Below are positions 47,144-59,285 of a DNA stretch of 64,000 nucleotides, piece by piece; positions within the stretch are counted from its first letter, which is position 1, and each line of letters opens with the position of its first letter. Below the pieces are notes generated by a model, which searched no databases, was not told the origin of the DNA, and worked only from the letters and a program-made list of their open reading frames with translations. This DNA is from Hydnum rufescens UP504 (lineage: Eukaryota; Basidiomycota; Agaricomycetes; Cantharellales; Hydnaceae). The stretch lies in the NCBI GenBank assembly GCA_014904985.1, contig MU129047.1, forward strand, positions 1-64,000, written 5' to 3'. Made by a program: the position numbers and the translations under genes.

Positions 47144-48982
47144 TCAAATCCACTTCAAGCGCCCATCCTTCATGGTTTCACAGCGGCGTGCCAGCACCTC
47201 TTTCACCTTGAACCGGACCCCGCTCTTCCCTCTCGTCGTTGCTTCAAAATGCGCCACGACTTCTTCGACAGAAACCCCGCTATGGGTCGTATTCTCAAGC
47301 ACGAACGCGCCGACGTCGTTCTCGCTGGGGAGCGCATAATAGCCCAAGTTGATCCCGGGTAACGGTCGCTCGGTCTGGATGCGAGGTGCGGACATGACAT
47401 ATGGGGATGTTGGGCTAAAGAACGTGTCCCATACATACGCCCGGGACACTTCTTCCAGCGTCGAAGGGCTCCAATTAGGTCGTTTGTTGGCTGGGTCCTT
47501 GTTCACGAGCACGCTCGTTACCCCAGTATTGAAATCTGGAGTAGCCCCTGACTTTTCAAAACGAAAGAAAAACACTCGAGTGAGTAATTAAGAGCGTAAA
47601 GGGGAGGAAGAGGGGAGGGACGAGGTGAAAGTGCGCACGGTGAAAGCTGTATTAATGGCGAGGTCCCTCTGCAGCGCATCGCTGAGTCTGTAGTCCTCCC
47701 GCTCCGCCATCCGTAGAGCTTCGAGCGTGACCTTGAGGCTCGTGGGACTTCTCAGCGCCAGCGCATCCAGAGTCCTCCTTGCCCACGTTTGCACCTCGCT
47801 TTGGTCTTCTGCTCGTACAAACTCGGGAGCAGCGAACGTTTTCGAGCTCAGCAATGATGCTCTCTACGTCATTGCAGGCGAAAGCACGATCGAGGGCGGC
47901 ACGAACCTGGCCTCGGCTGATCGATAGCTGGGATTCCGCTTCTAGCATCGAGCCAGGCTCTGTATCAAACTCACTCAAAGTCTCATTAATCGTATGCGGT
48001 CCCAGGACTTCCAAGGCGTCGAGTCTTTCGAGAACGGAGGAAATGCGACGAGATGGAATGTAATGGGTTGCTAAGCCGAGGTGATAAACCTCGTAGCCCG
48101 TTACTGAATTTCCCGTGAGCGCCAGATAGGTCCCTACCTGGCCATCTAGGCGTGCGAAGACATATGTGGACCCGACGTCTGGAAAGCATCCAATTTTTAC
48201 TTCGGGCATTGCGAAGACTGTTTTTTCAGTTGCTATGCGATAAGGTGCATAGGCTGATATGCCAACGCCGCCTCCGACTGTCACAATTCGGCGCAGAGTA
48301 CCATCAGGGCGGAGGCGTGGGCTCCAGGGAGCCACGAGACGTACAAGTAATGCCTTCCATAATAGCCACATATGGCTTTGAAATTGTTGCGAGATTATAA
48401 TATAGCTGGAATCTTCCTCTAATCATGAGCACTGTGGGTGGGAATGCGGCAGGATAAATGGACTGACTGGTCTTGGTAGAAATTCAGAGCGTTACTCAGT
48501 GTTGAAGGGTCGGCCGCGAATTGTATTGCACCTGGATTTATTGATGATCATTACGAGGGCATGTATGGATGCACTAGCACGTACTTTTCACGTCCCCACC
48601 AGCACAAAATGCCGGTCCATTTCCGCGACCAATGATAATTTTACATGAATCGGATTGATCCCATTCCTTGGAATAGTCTTTATGATTGAGTCAACGAGAT
48701 GGGGAATACGGGACTACCTTGAGTTTCGGAATGAGGAGGTGGAGCATCTCTTGGTTGAGTGCGTTCAGCGCTTTCGGTCGGTTGAGCACAAAGGTACTTG
48801 TAGAGTAGGCCGACTCGAATAGAATGGGGGACTGCATTAATCGAGTTCAACATCAAGGGGACCGGCATAGCTGTAAATAACGAACTGCATCTGGGGGTTG
48901 GTTCTGCGCAGCGGGGGAGGAAGAAGAGAGGAGACGCGCAATTGAGGAGAGACGAGATGAAGCGATGGATGAGTTCCGCATT
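47144..48982 (-). pseudogene. 3-hydroxyisobutyryl-CoA hydrolase (EHD3/HIBCH-like), copy 2
   Basis: A start at 48982 opens a Ser/Arg-rich mitochondrial-type presequence (RLSSIARLLSSSSPA). Further exons hold FVLNRPKALNALNQE (ends near 48717 at GTAGTC) and KPYVAIMEGIT. A 67-bp intron (48278-48344) then leads to GGGVGISAYAPYRIA, MPEVKIGCFPDVGS, RLDGQVGTYLALTG and GLATHYIPS. The C-terminal exons hold SPTSLKVTLEALR and DFNTGVTSVLVNKDP, and end KDGRLKWI at 47144. These are the crotonase oxyanion and substrate loops of this mitochondrial valine-catabolic enzyme. A one-base insertion near 47848, relative to copy 1, breaks the frame. The CAGGD block expected between the first two exons is not found. 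It is probably a pseudogene, or less likely a sequencing error. Confidence 0.8.
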
Positions 48983-49189
48983 GTCGAAGAGACTATCATA
49001 GACCGAGCTGGGAATAGAAGCCGGCAAGCTCAAGGAAAGGTCCGATCCAAAAAAGTACCTTTTTGGGCTAGATTTTTTCCGTAGGAGTGATCGCCTTTTT
49101 TCGAGCTTCTTGTACGCGAGTCCTAGAAGAAGAGTGCCTTTCTGCACGAAGTCGTGGGTGGCTTCCATTTGCAACTGGTGAGTGGTGTC

Positions 49190-50790
49190 TGAGTGTATGG
49201 TTGGCTTGTGCCGGATCCATTACATAAGACGTATGTCCATGATACGGGTGATCCGGAATCGGCTGGACCCATTCCGCCAACATTCAGCAGCTAGGTGCGA
49301 GGCACGAGCAAGGCTAGATAAGAGATCACAAGTGTATTACGTAAAACGATTTCCGCAAGCAAAGAACCGTCACTCCACCACATTCCAGACCCCCCTTGCT
49401 CGCCCCCCTCGCTCGCGTCGTTGAGCCCTTTTCTTCACCCGCCCACTTCCCTTTATTGACAAACGCGCCGAGAACAGGGTTGCATACTCCTTAGATCCTC
49501 TCACGCTCCGAGTTCCGAAGAAGGTCTATCATTACTGAGAACGAAGCACTAAATGTTAGTGCTCGTGAGGCTCGAGCCGCTCGACGTTCTGGCGCTTACG
49601 TAACTCAGACCCTCTTCGGCATCCTTCGCCCACATTAAGGAAGCACTTGATCATGGAATCTCGAGCGAGATCAAGGATTTAACTGCAAGGCAAGCTAAGC
49701 ATAGCTTAGCGTGTTCAATCCTTGATCTTATTCCTTCAAAAGATCTTATCTATCCTGAGGTATTGGATTGGCGGCGGGAATGCGTGTTGAATTGCTAATG
49801 TGATGTCGGTCTCCAGATGCTTCTCCAAATGGCTGTCACCCTCCAGGGTGTAGATATGGTGGATAAGCTAAAATGCGTCGACCGAACGTCCGGTCTCTAC
49901 GGTCTTTCTGCCTTGTCCTACCCGCCAATACGCGCTCCAAAATATAAATCCAGTTCGCTTTGCTATAGTGATCAACTACCAACTTAGCATTCCTCTCTCT
50001 CGAGCCACTGAACGTCTCTCATGACCTCGAGACGAAAGAGTCTATTGACCTATTCGATGTACTATTAGGCCACAGCCTTCCAACATGAAAGCCTGTTCCG
50101 CGATGGCATAGCATCTCATCCCATAATCCCCGTTTCCCCTCTGGGTGGCCATGTTAACCCTAGAGCTTGATGATGAAATACACCTTACGCAAGTCTACTG
50201 CCCATAGACAATAAGCACCCTTTCTTGTCGTGCAATTATACTGGCCTACTCTAATATCTGATAGCGTCTGCACCACTTTCTGTGCCCAGCGGAGGGAATC
50301 AGCTTCTTCCCGAGTAACATACGAGCGGTATGCCCATATACCTCATGGGTCATTCCTGTACTATTTTGGCGACTTTGATCGGTGTACCACTACGTTTGAA
50401 GACACGGTCACGCCCACACCACGCACAAATTCAATATTTCTCCAGCTTTATTGGGATGCACGGAACATTGTGACTGCAGTAAAACAGCTTGAGACTCGAA
50501 GGGGGAAAAGAAAGGGGCCCAAGCGGACGAGGGAAGTGCTGGTGAAGATGGGGATGATTCTTCATGAACAGAATGACCGGAATATTCAGGCTGGGTGATT
50601 TTGGAGATTTTTTCGTACATAGCACGCTCTCATCGGGAACCTGCACCCATTTTGGAACCCGGAACGCCCCCACCGGGAAAATTGGGGGCATTTTTGGCCC
50701 ATTTACACTGGGAGGAGACCCCCAAATTTATGGTTTTTGCGTTCTAGGTTTCGATCTAAGTGTCAGGGGTCTTGATTTAGATCTGCAAAT
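49190..50790. other. No gene recognised; nested hairpin
   Basis: The only larger open frame (50230-50598, plus, 122 residues) has no domain. Arms AGATCAAGGATT (49668-49679) and its complement (49717-49728) enclose a second perfect hairpin, GCTAAGC-ATA-GCTTAGC. The function is unknown. Confidence 0.4.
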
Positions 50791-50799
50791 TCGGGACAT

Positions 50800-52360
50800 C
50801 TTCCTCTATAAATTCAGGACTGCACCATTCTCCTCCTCTTCCCCACATCACGGTGCACGCAGTATCGGGCCCACGATGGATAATTCGAACTATCTCTTGC
50901 ACATTCGTAAGCCCCGCACCACTTCCAATTACCATGCTCATGCAGCATCTGTTTCCCAGATACCGGAGACGGCGGCAGTGGTGAAAATGGCACAAGGAGG
51001 GGATGTTCTCCTCTTACATTCTAACACAAACAATGTCTGTAAGTCGAACTTCTTGCACATTACCAGCCAGTTCATTTTAAAACTCCGAGACGTACATAGC
51101 GAATGTCTGGCATATTTACGCTCATAATGCAGGGGCACAAGGTGACACTCCACAGAGCCCGGGTATCTATGTTGACTTTCGCTATGGGGCACTCGAGTTG
51201 CGGGTGAAGTGGACCTCCTCCTCTTTGACCAACGCCGGTCTTCTGATTGTCTAGTTGTGTTCAAAGATCGAGTTTGTCGCTCGCCTGTTTCCTTTCGTCA
51301 TTATTATTCGCCACCACGTCTAGGATCGTATCATCCACAGTTCATCTGGGGGGTTGTAGAAGGGGTGCGCAGATCTCCCTTTGGGCGCAGACAGCTTCAT
51401 AACAAATCACGTCGTGGTGCAGATGTAACTGGGATAGAGGATATGGAATAATTAGTTATATCTTGGTTCAGAGACCAATGGTGCAGATTCTCAAGTGGAT
51501 ACAGGACGCGCGCAAAGCACATGAGAGCAGCCGAGCACCAACCGAAATGGGGTATAGTCGTGTGAGGGGTCACATATGTTTGGATGAAGGGAATACTCCA
51601 TATGCAACTGATAACTGAGCTCTTGAGAGCAAATATTTCCAAGCGCCAGTGAGGTGTTAAGTGGCTGTTGCAGATTAATCACGTATTCGAAGTCTAAATT
51701 TCGGGAGATAGAAGAGGGTTGAACAATCGTTTGAGGGTTCTATGCCCGGCCGTGAGCTGGGCGTCCAGACGATGAAATAGGGTCAGGTACGATGAGAAAG
51801 CCGCGACTCGCCGGAGGCAGCCAACAGACGTGCACACCTCTCATATCGTGCGGGAGGGGAATGTGCCGGCACCTGGGCCAAGGGAGATACCCCACAGGTG
51901 GCTTGGTTGTGGATCGTTCCAGCGTGACATAGGTGGCTTGCCTGCGGCGCTCTGCTCCCCAAGACAGAGGAAATCAAACTGTTCTCCTGGTTTGAGGAAA
52001 TGGGGAAGGGCCAGCGCTTGGATATGGTACATCCCCGAGTCGTCCAGTTGGGTGCGCATAAGGTGTTCGTTGATACTGTGACTGTGACGCCGTTCTTTAT
52101 TGGTATATAAAGATTCAGGGGCAAGGATAATTCGATTCGATGAATAGCGCTGATACAGTATACCCTTTTTCATGGGTTCAATGTATTGTTCCCTCGGAAC
52201 CTGGTCTCAACAGGTTGACTGCCTTCTTTGGCCTCGACCCTTTTCATGATACTCGACCGAGGGCACTTGGCACCGCATATATGTACACCTGTGGGTGGGT
52301 TATCCTCTCATTCCATCTGAATGCACAAACCTACAGATTTCATTCTACAGATGTGTAGGA
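50800..52360 (+). pseudogene. U11: U unit nearest the gene-rich region
   Basis: TATA-like CTCTATAAATTCAG near 50806 precedes exon 1 (ATG near 50875, MDNSN, LLHIRKPRTTSNY). This exon has lost part of the Gly-rich segment. Exon 2 is 51133-51203 (71 nt), ends GIYVDFRYGALELR, and is followed by GTGAAG. The third segment and the middle modules continue to about 52350 (WVQCIVPSEPGLN near 52175). The C-terminal exon is missing. The product is unknown. Confidence 0.5.
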
Positions 52361-52978
52361 TGGAAAACTAACGAAGAGCAAGGATTGGTCCGAACATTCC
52401 CTGCTCCGAAGCAGCCCGCACCAGGGCGAAGAGCCCTGGGCCCTCCCCGATCAGCTCCTCGTCCCTAATAGGGCTGAAGTTCATGTACTTCGGACCCATG
52501 CAATCCCGAGTGTCTCAAAATCATACCAATAAGATGGGGAGCCATCGCTTTGGAAAGGAGGCGATCAACGTCGAAACTATCCAGGATTAAATCATTAAAC
52601 ACGGTGCACCCAAGGGGCGTCGCATCGTCGGATGGGAATGGTGCAGCAGGGAGGACGATGCGATTAGGGAGGACATGGGACGACTGGTGGGGCACGTGGT
52701 TGATGTCGCCTGGGGAGTGGGTCTTTACCAGGTGAAATATATATCTCACCTAGCCATTGCTGGCATGTGAGTGTGGACGCAGTCGGTGACTACAGTGCAC
52801 GGCATTTTCCGGGCTCACTATACCAACCACCCTAACTACGGCTTAGGACGATGTACTACCGTCATTAAAACGACGATCTCAAGACAGGAAGGAAGAAAGA
52901 AAGCAAAGAAAAGGGAATACAATAATTGGGCGCCGCTGTCACCAAGTCACAGTCACGGCGCTGTTTACCCGAACCACC
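52361..52978. other. Upstream region of the PB1 gene
   Basis: No U-unit sequence is seen beyond about 52360. One minus-strand frame of 94 residues (52749-52465) and plus-strand frames here have no domain. This marks the change from repeat-rich to gene-rich sequence. Confidence 0.4.
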
Positions 52979-55649
52979 ATGTCATTTACCATCAAGCTGG
53001 GCCATAACGGCCACACTCGCAGACTCACTCACCCAGACCCTCCCACATGGGAATGGCTCGCTGCCAAAGTATCTGAGCTCTATAAGATTCCGAGAGACGA
53101 TGTGGCGGTGAGTACACATTCTTTGTCGCCAACTCCTCTGTAGTCATACACTAACTCTATCCATCAGCTCTCGTACGTCGATGCTGAGGAAGACCAAGTC
53201 ACCCTCAGCACCCAAGAGGAGCTCGAGGACTATTTCACCAATTTTCATCGTCGGGGCGAGACTGCCAGGCACGTTCCGCTTTTGTTATCTTTGCGCAGTA
53301 CCTATTGGTGCTTACGCCTCTCTTCTAGATTTACGGTTCAGAATATTTCGACTCCTCCTGTGACTCAGGTGGCCGATGAGGATGACGGCGCACGCGACGT
53401 TGATCCCCTCGAAGCCGAGGAGTGGCATAAGGTGGACGCGGAGTCCAAATCTCTTGATGTCTTTGGCCTTGATGGTCTTTGGGCTGGTTTGGGGGGCCTT
53501 AACCCCAACTATTTCAGCATCGTCACCACTCCCAGCCCCTCCAGTCGTTTCCAAGGCCCGGACCTCATCATCCAACAGCCAGTCAACTTGATGTCTCCCA
53601 GTACTGCGACCCTGATTCGAATGGAGGGCGACATCTCTGACGCTGAAGGTGAAGCAGAGAAACCCACCCCCAGATTGGAGAAGAGCAAAGGCAAAGAAGT
53701 TGGTTTCGATGAGCATCCCACGGTGACCACCAACGTCCCTGACGCCCAGTCTCTTCGTGCCGCTGAGGCAGATCCTGCGGCCTCGGGCGCCACTATTGGG
53801 AAGGTGGAGACAACCATGCCGCCCCCTGCACAGCCTCCTGTCGAGGACCCGCCTCTTCCCACCTTCGGTACTGTTCCAGTTACTCCAGTTTCTGCCCCAG
53901 CCGCAGGTGCGCCGGGCCCTCCAGACCCTACCGTTGCTTCCGCTGGCCCCCCTAATACCGCCAACACTGCCCAAGACGTCGCCGCTCTGCTTCAAGCACT
54001 TACAACTGCCTTCGTCACGAATCCGGAGCTCGCTGAAGGTGTCCGGAAAATCATTCGCTTAGCTACAGATCCCACTTACTTTCGCCGCAGAACGCGACCA
54101 TGCCGTGCATACAGCTAATCAGGCTATTGCTCGGGCCGTATCGGCGGCTGAAGACGGTACACGAGGCGTAGGCGAGGCTCTCGAGGGCGTATTCGATGCG
54201 CTTTCCTCTGGTCTCAACAGAGCCCCCGCTGCTAGGGATCCCTCTGGTCCAACTCCCCGCCAGGATCGCCACCCTCGTCCTGATGGCCCCCCTTATCCCC
54301 GTTACGGACGTTGGCCGCATCCTATCCCAACATACCTCCCGCCCTTAGGCACGCCATTCCCGCACCGTGGCTTCCCACCACCACCACCACCACCGCCGCC
54401 GCCACCACCCCCAACACTTCCCCCATTCCTTCCTCGTGGATCTAATCCAACCCCACCTCCGCCTCCACCTAGGCTGCCTCCACCAGTCACTCTTTTCGGC
54501 AATGAACAAGGCCAGTATGGTCTGTATAATCCTGAATCTCCCAACGAGACCTATAACGTCACGTCGGTTCCCGGAGTGGGACCCGATTTCCGTCGCAGAG
54601 GTCCGGGCGGTCCTCGCATGAACCGTCACACTAGGTCGCAGACTGTCCCTTTTGGCTACGCTCCGCACTATGAGGCCCCGGCTGGCGCCCCCCCAGGCGC
54701 ATTCTACAGCCCGGCTGTGCCCCATGGAAACCAGCCTGAGATCACTGTTCAAACCCCTGCCCAAGAAGCCCCTGCCATCAGACCTTGGGACGCCTCCATA
54801 TGGAGACCTGACGCGCCGCCCCAGACGCAGGTCCAGCAAGTCCCGGCTACAATGGCGAACTCGAAGGAAGAAGCTCTATTGGGTCTCAGTGAGCGTAAGA
54901 CACAGCTGGAGATCGCCAAAGAGAAATATCGAATCGAGAAGCAGAAGTGGAAGGAAGAGAAGGAGGCGAGGAGGCTTGCAAGGGATCGCGAGATTGAAAG
55001 GCTGTAAGTTTTCCACGATACTTTGTACCTCTCCAGTCTGAACAACGTATATGGTTCGAATCCAGGACGGGACGACGTGTGCTTTCTCGCGAAGAACGCA
55101 GACGTGAGCGAGAGAGGCATGAGATTGAAGGGGACCGCGATATCCCCCAAATCAATGCGCGCGCTCGTAACCCTGGCGAGCACGAATACCATCCTGACCA
55201 GAAGCACCCCGCGGCAGATGACCTCCCCACCGAGAGGGATGAGAGGCCGGAGCATATTGGGGACACAGTTGTGTCTGAAGGGAGGTTTGGTCCAAAGCCG
55301 ACCAACACAAAGACTCTCGCCCGCCCCCATATCCTTCCCGCTTGGCGACTGCGGGCCTTGGTAACACTACTGACCAGCGAGCTCGGGAGCTGTTCGACCG
55401 TCTTGAAGATGTGCGTCTACTCTAATCCGACCTTTAAATGGGCACTGACATTGTGTTTTGTGATATCACAAATTATAGATGGGTTTTAGCCCTTCTACCC
55501 ACCCTCATATGAGGGAGATCGTGACTGAGCAGTTGGCTGAAATTGCTCCTGATGTGCCTGACGATGCGATTCTTCCGCGTATTATGGAGGCTATTGTCAG
55601 CCTCGCGCCCTCAGGCTCTGGCACCCATGGTAGGGACGTGTCCTACTAA
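52979..55649 (+). CDS. PB1-domain, proline-rich protein (one apparent frameshift)
   Basis: Exons by hand: 52979-53107, 53168-53268, 53329-54038, 54091-55003, 55066-55410, 55479-55649. Residues 1-90 form a PB1 domain, with SFTIKLGHNGHTRRL and then the acidic OPCA-like stretch YVDAEEDQVTLSTQEEL. PB1 domains mediate heterodimers, as in p62 and NBR1. A long disordered Pro-rich middle follows, including a run of about 13 prolines near 54385, then a Lys/Glu/Arg coiled coil (about 54860-55120). The C-terminal segment, MGFSPSTHPHMREIV, could be UBA-like. Intron 2 appears to be GC-AG (AG/GCACGT). Exon 5 has 345 nt where 346 would keep frame, so a one-base indel near 55280 is likely. The cellular role is unknown. 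Confidence 0.65.
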
Positions 55650-55921
55650 GATATCGACGTATCCAATGTGGAAGACCTTGTTTTAGTATAACGTGTATCA
55701 ATCTGCTCTATCTCTCCTTTACTCCGTTTCTCGACTTTCTTCCAGATTCCTGTCCCCTGTAGTCATACCCCTTCCCTTCCCCCAAAGTGCCACGATATTG
55801 TCGTGTGCTGATGTGCTGTATCTCGATGATAGTGTCAATGACAAGGACCAGTGTTCCCCTCTTGATTGCCTTGGGCATCTCAACAACAAAGAATTATGCA
55901 AATGAGTATATGACAAACAAA
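55650..55921. other. Convergent 3' intergenic region
   Basis: This 270-bp gap separates the 3' ends of the PB1 gene (+) and UTP17 (-). No feature is recognised. It must contain both polyadenylation regions. Confidence 0.5.
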
Positions 55922-58900
55922 TCAGCCTCCACTCGACTTTTTACGCTTTTGCCCAGTCGTGGGCGAATCTGTGTCTGTCCGAGGACTTCTCCCCACTGAA
56001 GGTGACGCCCCATTCGCAGACTTGGGCAATCCCCCTCTCGACTTCGACCCCGAAGGCGTCGTCGCAACGTGATGTAGACCATTAGAATGTGCACCGTGCC
56101 CTTGCCCATTCCCATTAACCGTAGTAGTACTAGTAATCCCGTTAGAAGGTTTCGTGATCGGATGCGCCTCTTTCCGCTTCGCTGTCGGCGAATGTGAATT
56201 GGAAGCTCCTGGTGGTGGTGATCCAGTGGCGTGCTGCGTCCCAGCAAGGGTCTGCCTGAACAGTTCGGTGAATTCTTCCATCTCGCGCTTGTCCACGAGT
56301 CGATCGGCCGATGGGGTCGGATGTATTGACGGGCTATCGTCTTCCATCTCGACATCCTCCATCGATGGTGGTTCGCCAGTGGCGTCATTGCTGTCTGGTA
56401 TGGGATCGTCGGGTGAAGCAGATGACGGGCCGGGCTGGATGAAGCCACGAATAAGAGATGAGAAAAGGGATTCGATGGGCGGAAGGAGGTGCGCTGGTCC
56501 ATCCAACAGGCTCAAGTCGAGTCCGTGTACATTCGCAGGACGGAGAGCCGTAGAGGTCGATGCATCGAAGGAGGATGCCCCATAAGATTCCATTTGTGCT
56601 TGCTCCAAACCAACGAACGCCGAGGGTCCGAATATGTCTTGGAAAAGGGTCGGTCGGGTCTGGGACGCGGGAAGATTTGAGAGGTCTCGTGCCACAGACC
56701 CTTCAGGTGTGTTGACTTTGATCTCGTCTCCCAGGACTACTGAGGCCCAATCGGAAGTGATTCCCACGAGAGAAAACTTTCCGTCACGAGTGCTGGTAGA
56801 GCCCAACCACGCTAATTGAACCAAGACGAATGGGAGGGTGTGTGCACGCACGGGTTGGGGTGACTTCGCATCGAAAACTAGAACATAAGATGATTTGGTC
56901 TGCCCTGACCGCGGCGTTGGGCGTAACAAAGCAAACGTGTCCGTCGAGGGATGAGCGATGAGACGCGTATTCAAGAAAACGTCACTGTAATGCCAACGAA
57001 CTAATTGGTGATAAATGGAAGAGACCCAGATCGTTTATAAGGAGTATGCAACATACCGGAGCCGAATACCAAGTCCCATAGGACGATTCCCGTGGTCCCA
57101 GCCACAACTATATATTGACCATTTGCTCCCACACAGCAGATATCGACCACAACTGGGATTTCTGGACAAGTCAGTACATTCAAAAGGGAGTTACTGAAGG
57201 GATCCCAAAGGGTGACATAGGGTCCTTGTGCCACCGCTAAGATGGAGCCATCCGGGGTCCAAATGGCATTTCTCGGGATTGCTCCTCGATAATGGAATGT
57301 GGAACGTGGAGCCCAAAAGACTAGCGACGAAGGCAGTTATGATAAAGCCTTATCAATGGAAAGAGACATCAAACATACCTTCCTCGTGCCCCTTTTTATC
57401 CAACGTAGACGTCACCTTCCACGTTCGTACAAACCCATTATCTCCAGTAGTCACCAGGATGCAAGATTCTGCGTCCGCAGAGGCAGGGTTGAACGATACA
57501 GATGTGACGCGGCTCTTTCCATGAGGCCGATCGATGCGAGTGTTAAGAATGAATTGGGATCCCTCCCATCGCCAAATTTTTAATGTCACTTCGGAGCCAA
57601 AATCGCCACCCCCATGACGAGAATCCACGGTTGCCATCCACTCTCCTGGGGCTACGCCAGGCGTGGAGAATCCGCGGCATATTACTGAATGAGATACCCG
57701 TACCGGTTCTATGGGTGTTTCGTCGCGACGTGAAACTCGGTTTGATGGCGCAACTTCGAGTTCGGAGATAAGATCGGATGTCTTGCTTGAATAGATTTGT
57801 AGTGATGACGGATGGGATGACGGCATGACGATGTACGAAGTGGATGGATGAACGGCGAGCGGGATGTACTCTAATGCCTCTGCTGACCCAGACAATGATT
57901 GCGAGTCTAGAAAAGATGTATGGTTTTGAGCGCTTGAAGTTCCATAAGAAACAGGGGAGAGGTGGAGATAGACGCACTATGTTTGAGTTGCGAGAAAGTT
58001 TTGGTGATTTTGAAGTTGTTCGATTCCACTAAATGCATAGATCCATCCACTAGCCCGAGGAGATACTCCTGGACTCTTTCGGCGCTACTAGGAATCACAC
58101 TAACTGACTGTATTGGGGCCCCAAGACGAGGGAGGTATTCGCGGTGCCCAGATTCGAGCTGCCACACAACCAGAACAGATTCTTCACCACCACTGAGAAG
58201 GTATGAGCCATTCGGAGTAAAAGCTATGCTGCTAACAGCGTGAGCATGCCAATGCAATGTAGTTGTGGGTGCTTTCCTATCCGTGTCGCCCGGGACCTTG
58301 GTCCAAGGCATCCGCTTGGGATCGAGGCAATACCACAGCCGAATGACGCCGACCGCATCGCCAGTCGCAAAAACTTCCTCAGAGGGATGGAATGCAAGAC
58401 ATGTAAGTAGATTAGGCGAAATGAACTTGGTGAAGCTGGCGCTAAGGTCAGACATTGGGGCAACATGAGCCTTGCAACCAGATGTTGCAACGAGCCAGGA
58501 GCCAGAAGGGGAGATCGCGAAGCCCGTGGGTTTCCCCGACAGTTTCCCGACTTTGAGAGTATCCGATGGCCCCAGGATGGCACTCGCTTTTTTTCCCTGA
58601 GACGGCTTCAGCGATATACGAAATACCGTAAAGGACGAACTCTCGCTTGCTAGGGTTATGAACAAGAAATTAAGGATTAAATAATACATCGAGTCACAGG
58701 AGAGCCACTTACTGGTAGCTTTTTCGACAACGATAAACAAGTAACCTTTGGCACTAGAATGACCGCAAAGGTGGGTGATCGGGAGTCCGAAGGTGATTGT
58801 CTGAAGGACAACGGCATCCAAGAAGTCCCACAATTGGATATATCCATCAGACGACGCCGTGAACAGCTGGAATGGGTTTTGCGGATTAAGGAATAAGGCA

Positions 58901-59285
58901 GTGATACGGGCGGAGGGAGCATTTGGGGACGTTCTCGACGTATTCGCAGATAAGGTGGAGACTACATGCCCTGTAGCGATCGAAAATATCTTTACTGAAG
59001 ACGCCGAGGTAAGAAAGAAATACCTATTGATTTGAGGTGAGCGGAAGAAACAAAGAAGAAAACCCACGGCACTCACTGAGAATCCTTTGTAAATGTAGGT
59101 GGTACCTTTGACACGTCCAAGTCACTAAGAGTCGCCCAAGACCAAGGTGGGAGGGTTGGAGGCCGTGTTAATGGGACTTCGGGGGCCTTCGGGGGCTCAA
59201 GAGCCTCCTCTACTGTCTCTTTTTCTTTCCCTTTCCCTTTGTCTTTTCGTCGTGGACGGCGTTGTTTGACGACTTCCGGGGACAT
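55922..59285 (-). CDS. UTP17: UTP17/NAN1 (WDR75) WD40 protein of the small-subunit processome
   Basis: Exons on the minus strand: 59285-59077, 59023-58713, 58649-57978, 57906-57379, 57320-57057, 57000-55922. They total 3063 nt, exactly 1021 codons, so 1020 residues. All five introns are 53-71 bp and GT-AG. An early basic stretch, PRRKDKGKGKEKE, is followed by two WD40 propellers. Diagnostic strings include WHAHAVSSIAFTPNGSYLL, SGGEESVLVVWQLESG, FLNPQNPFQLFTASSDG and WDLVFGSVRWHY. The tail is disordered and ends in a nuclear-type KRKK. UTP17 belongs to the t-UTP subcomplex that binds the 5' ETS of pre-rRNA in the nucleolus. The start at 59285 was chosen because it begins the basic N-terminus; an in-frame ATG at 59345 would add 20 residues. 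Confidence 0.92.

Noticed and set aside
53312..55330. Large minus-strand open frames opposite the PB1 gene
   Set aside because: Their Gly/Arg/Trp-rich composition is what the complement of Pro-rich codons gives. The plus strand has a PB1 domain and consistent introns.
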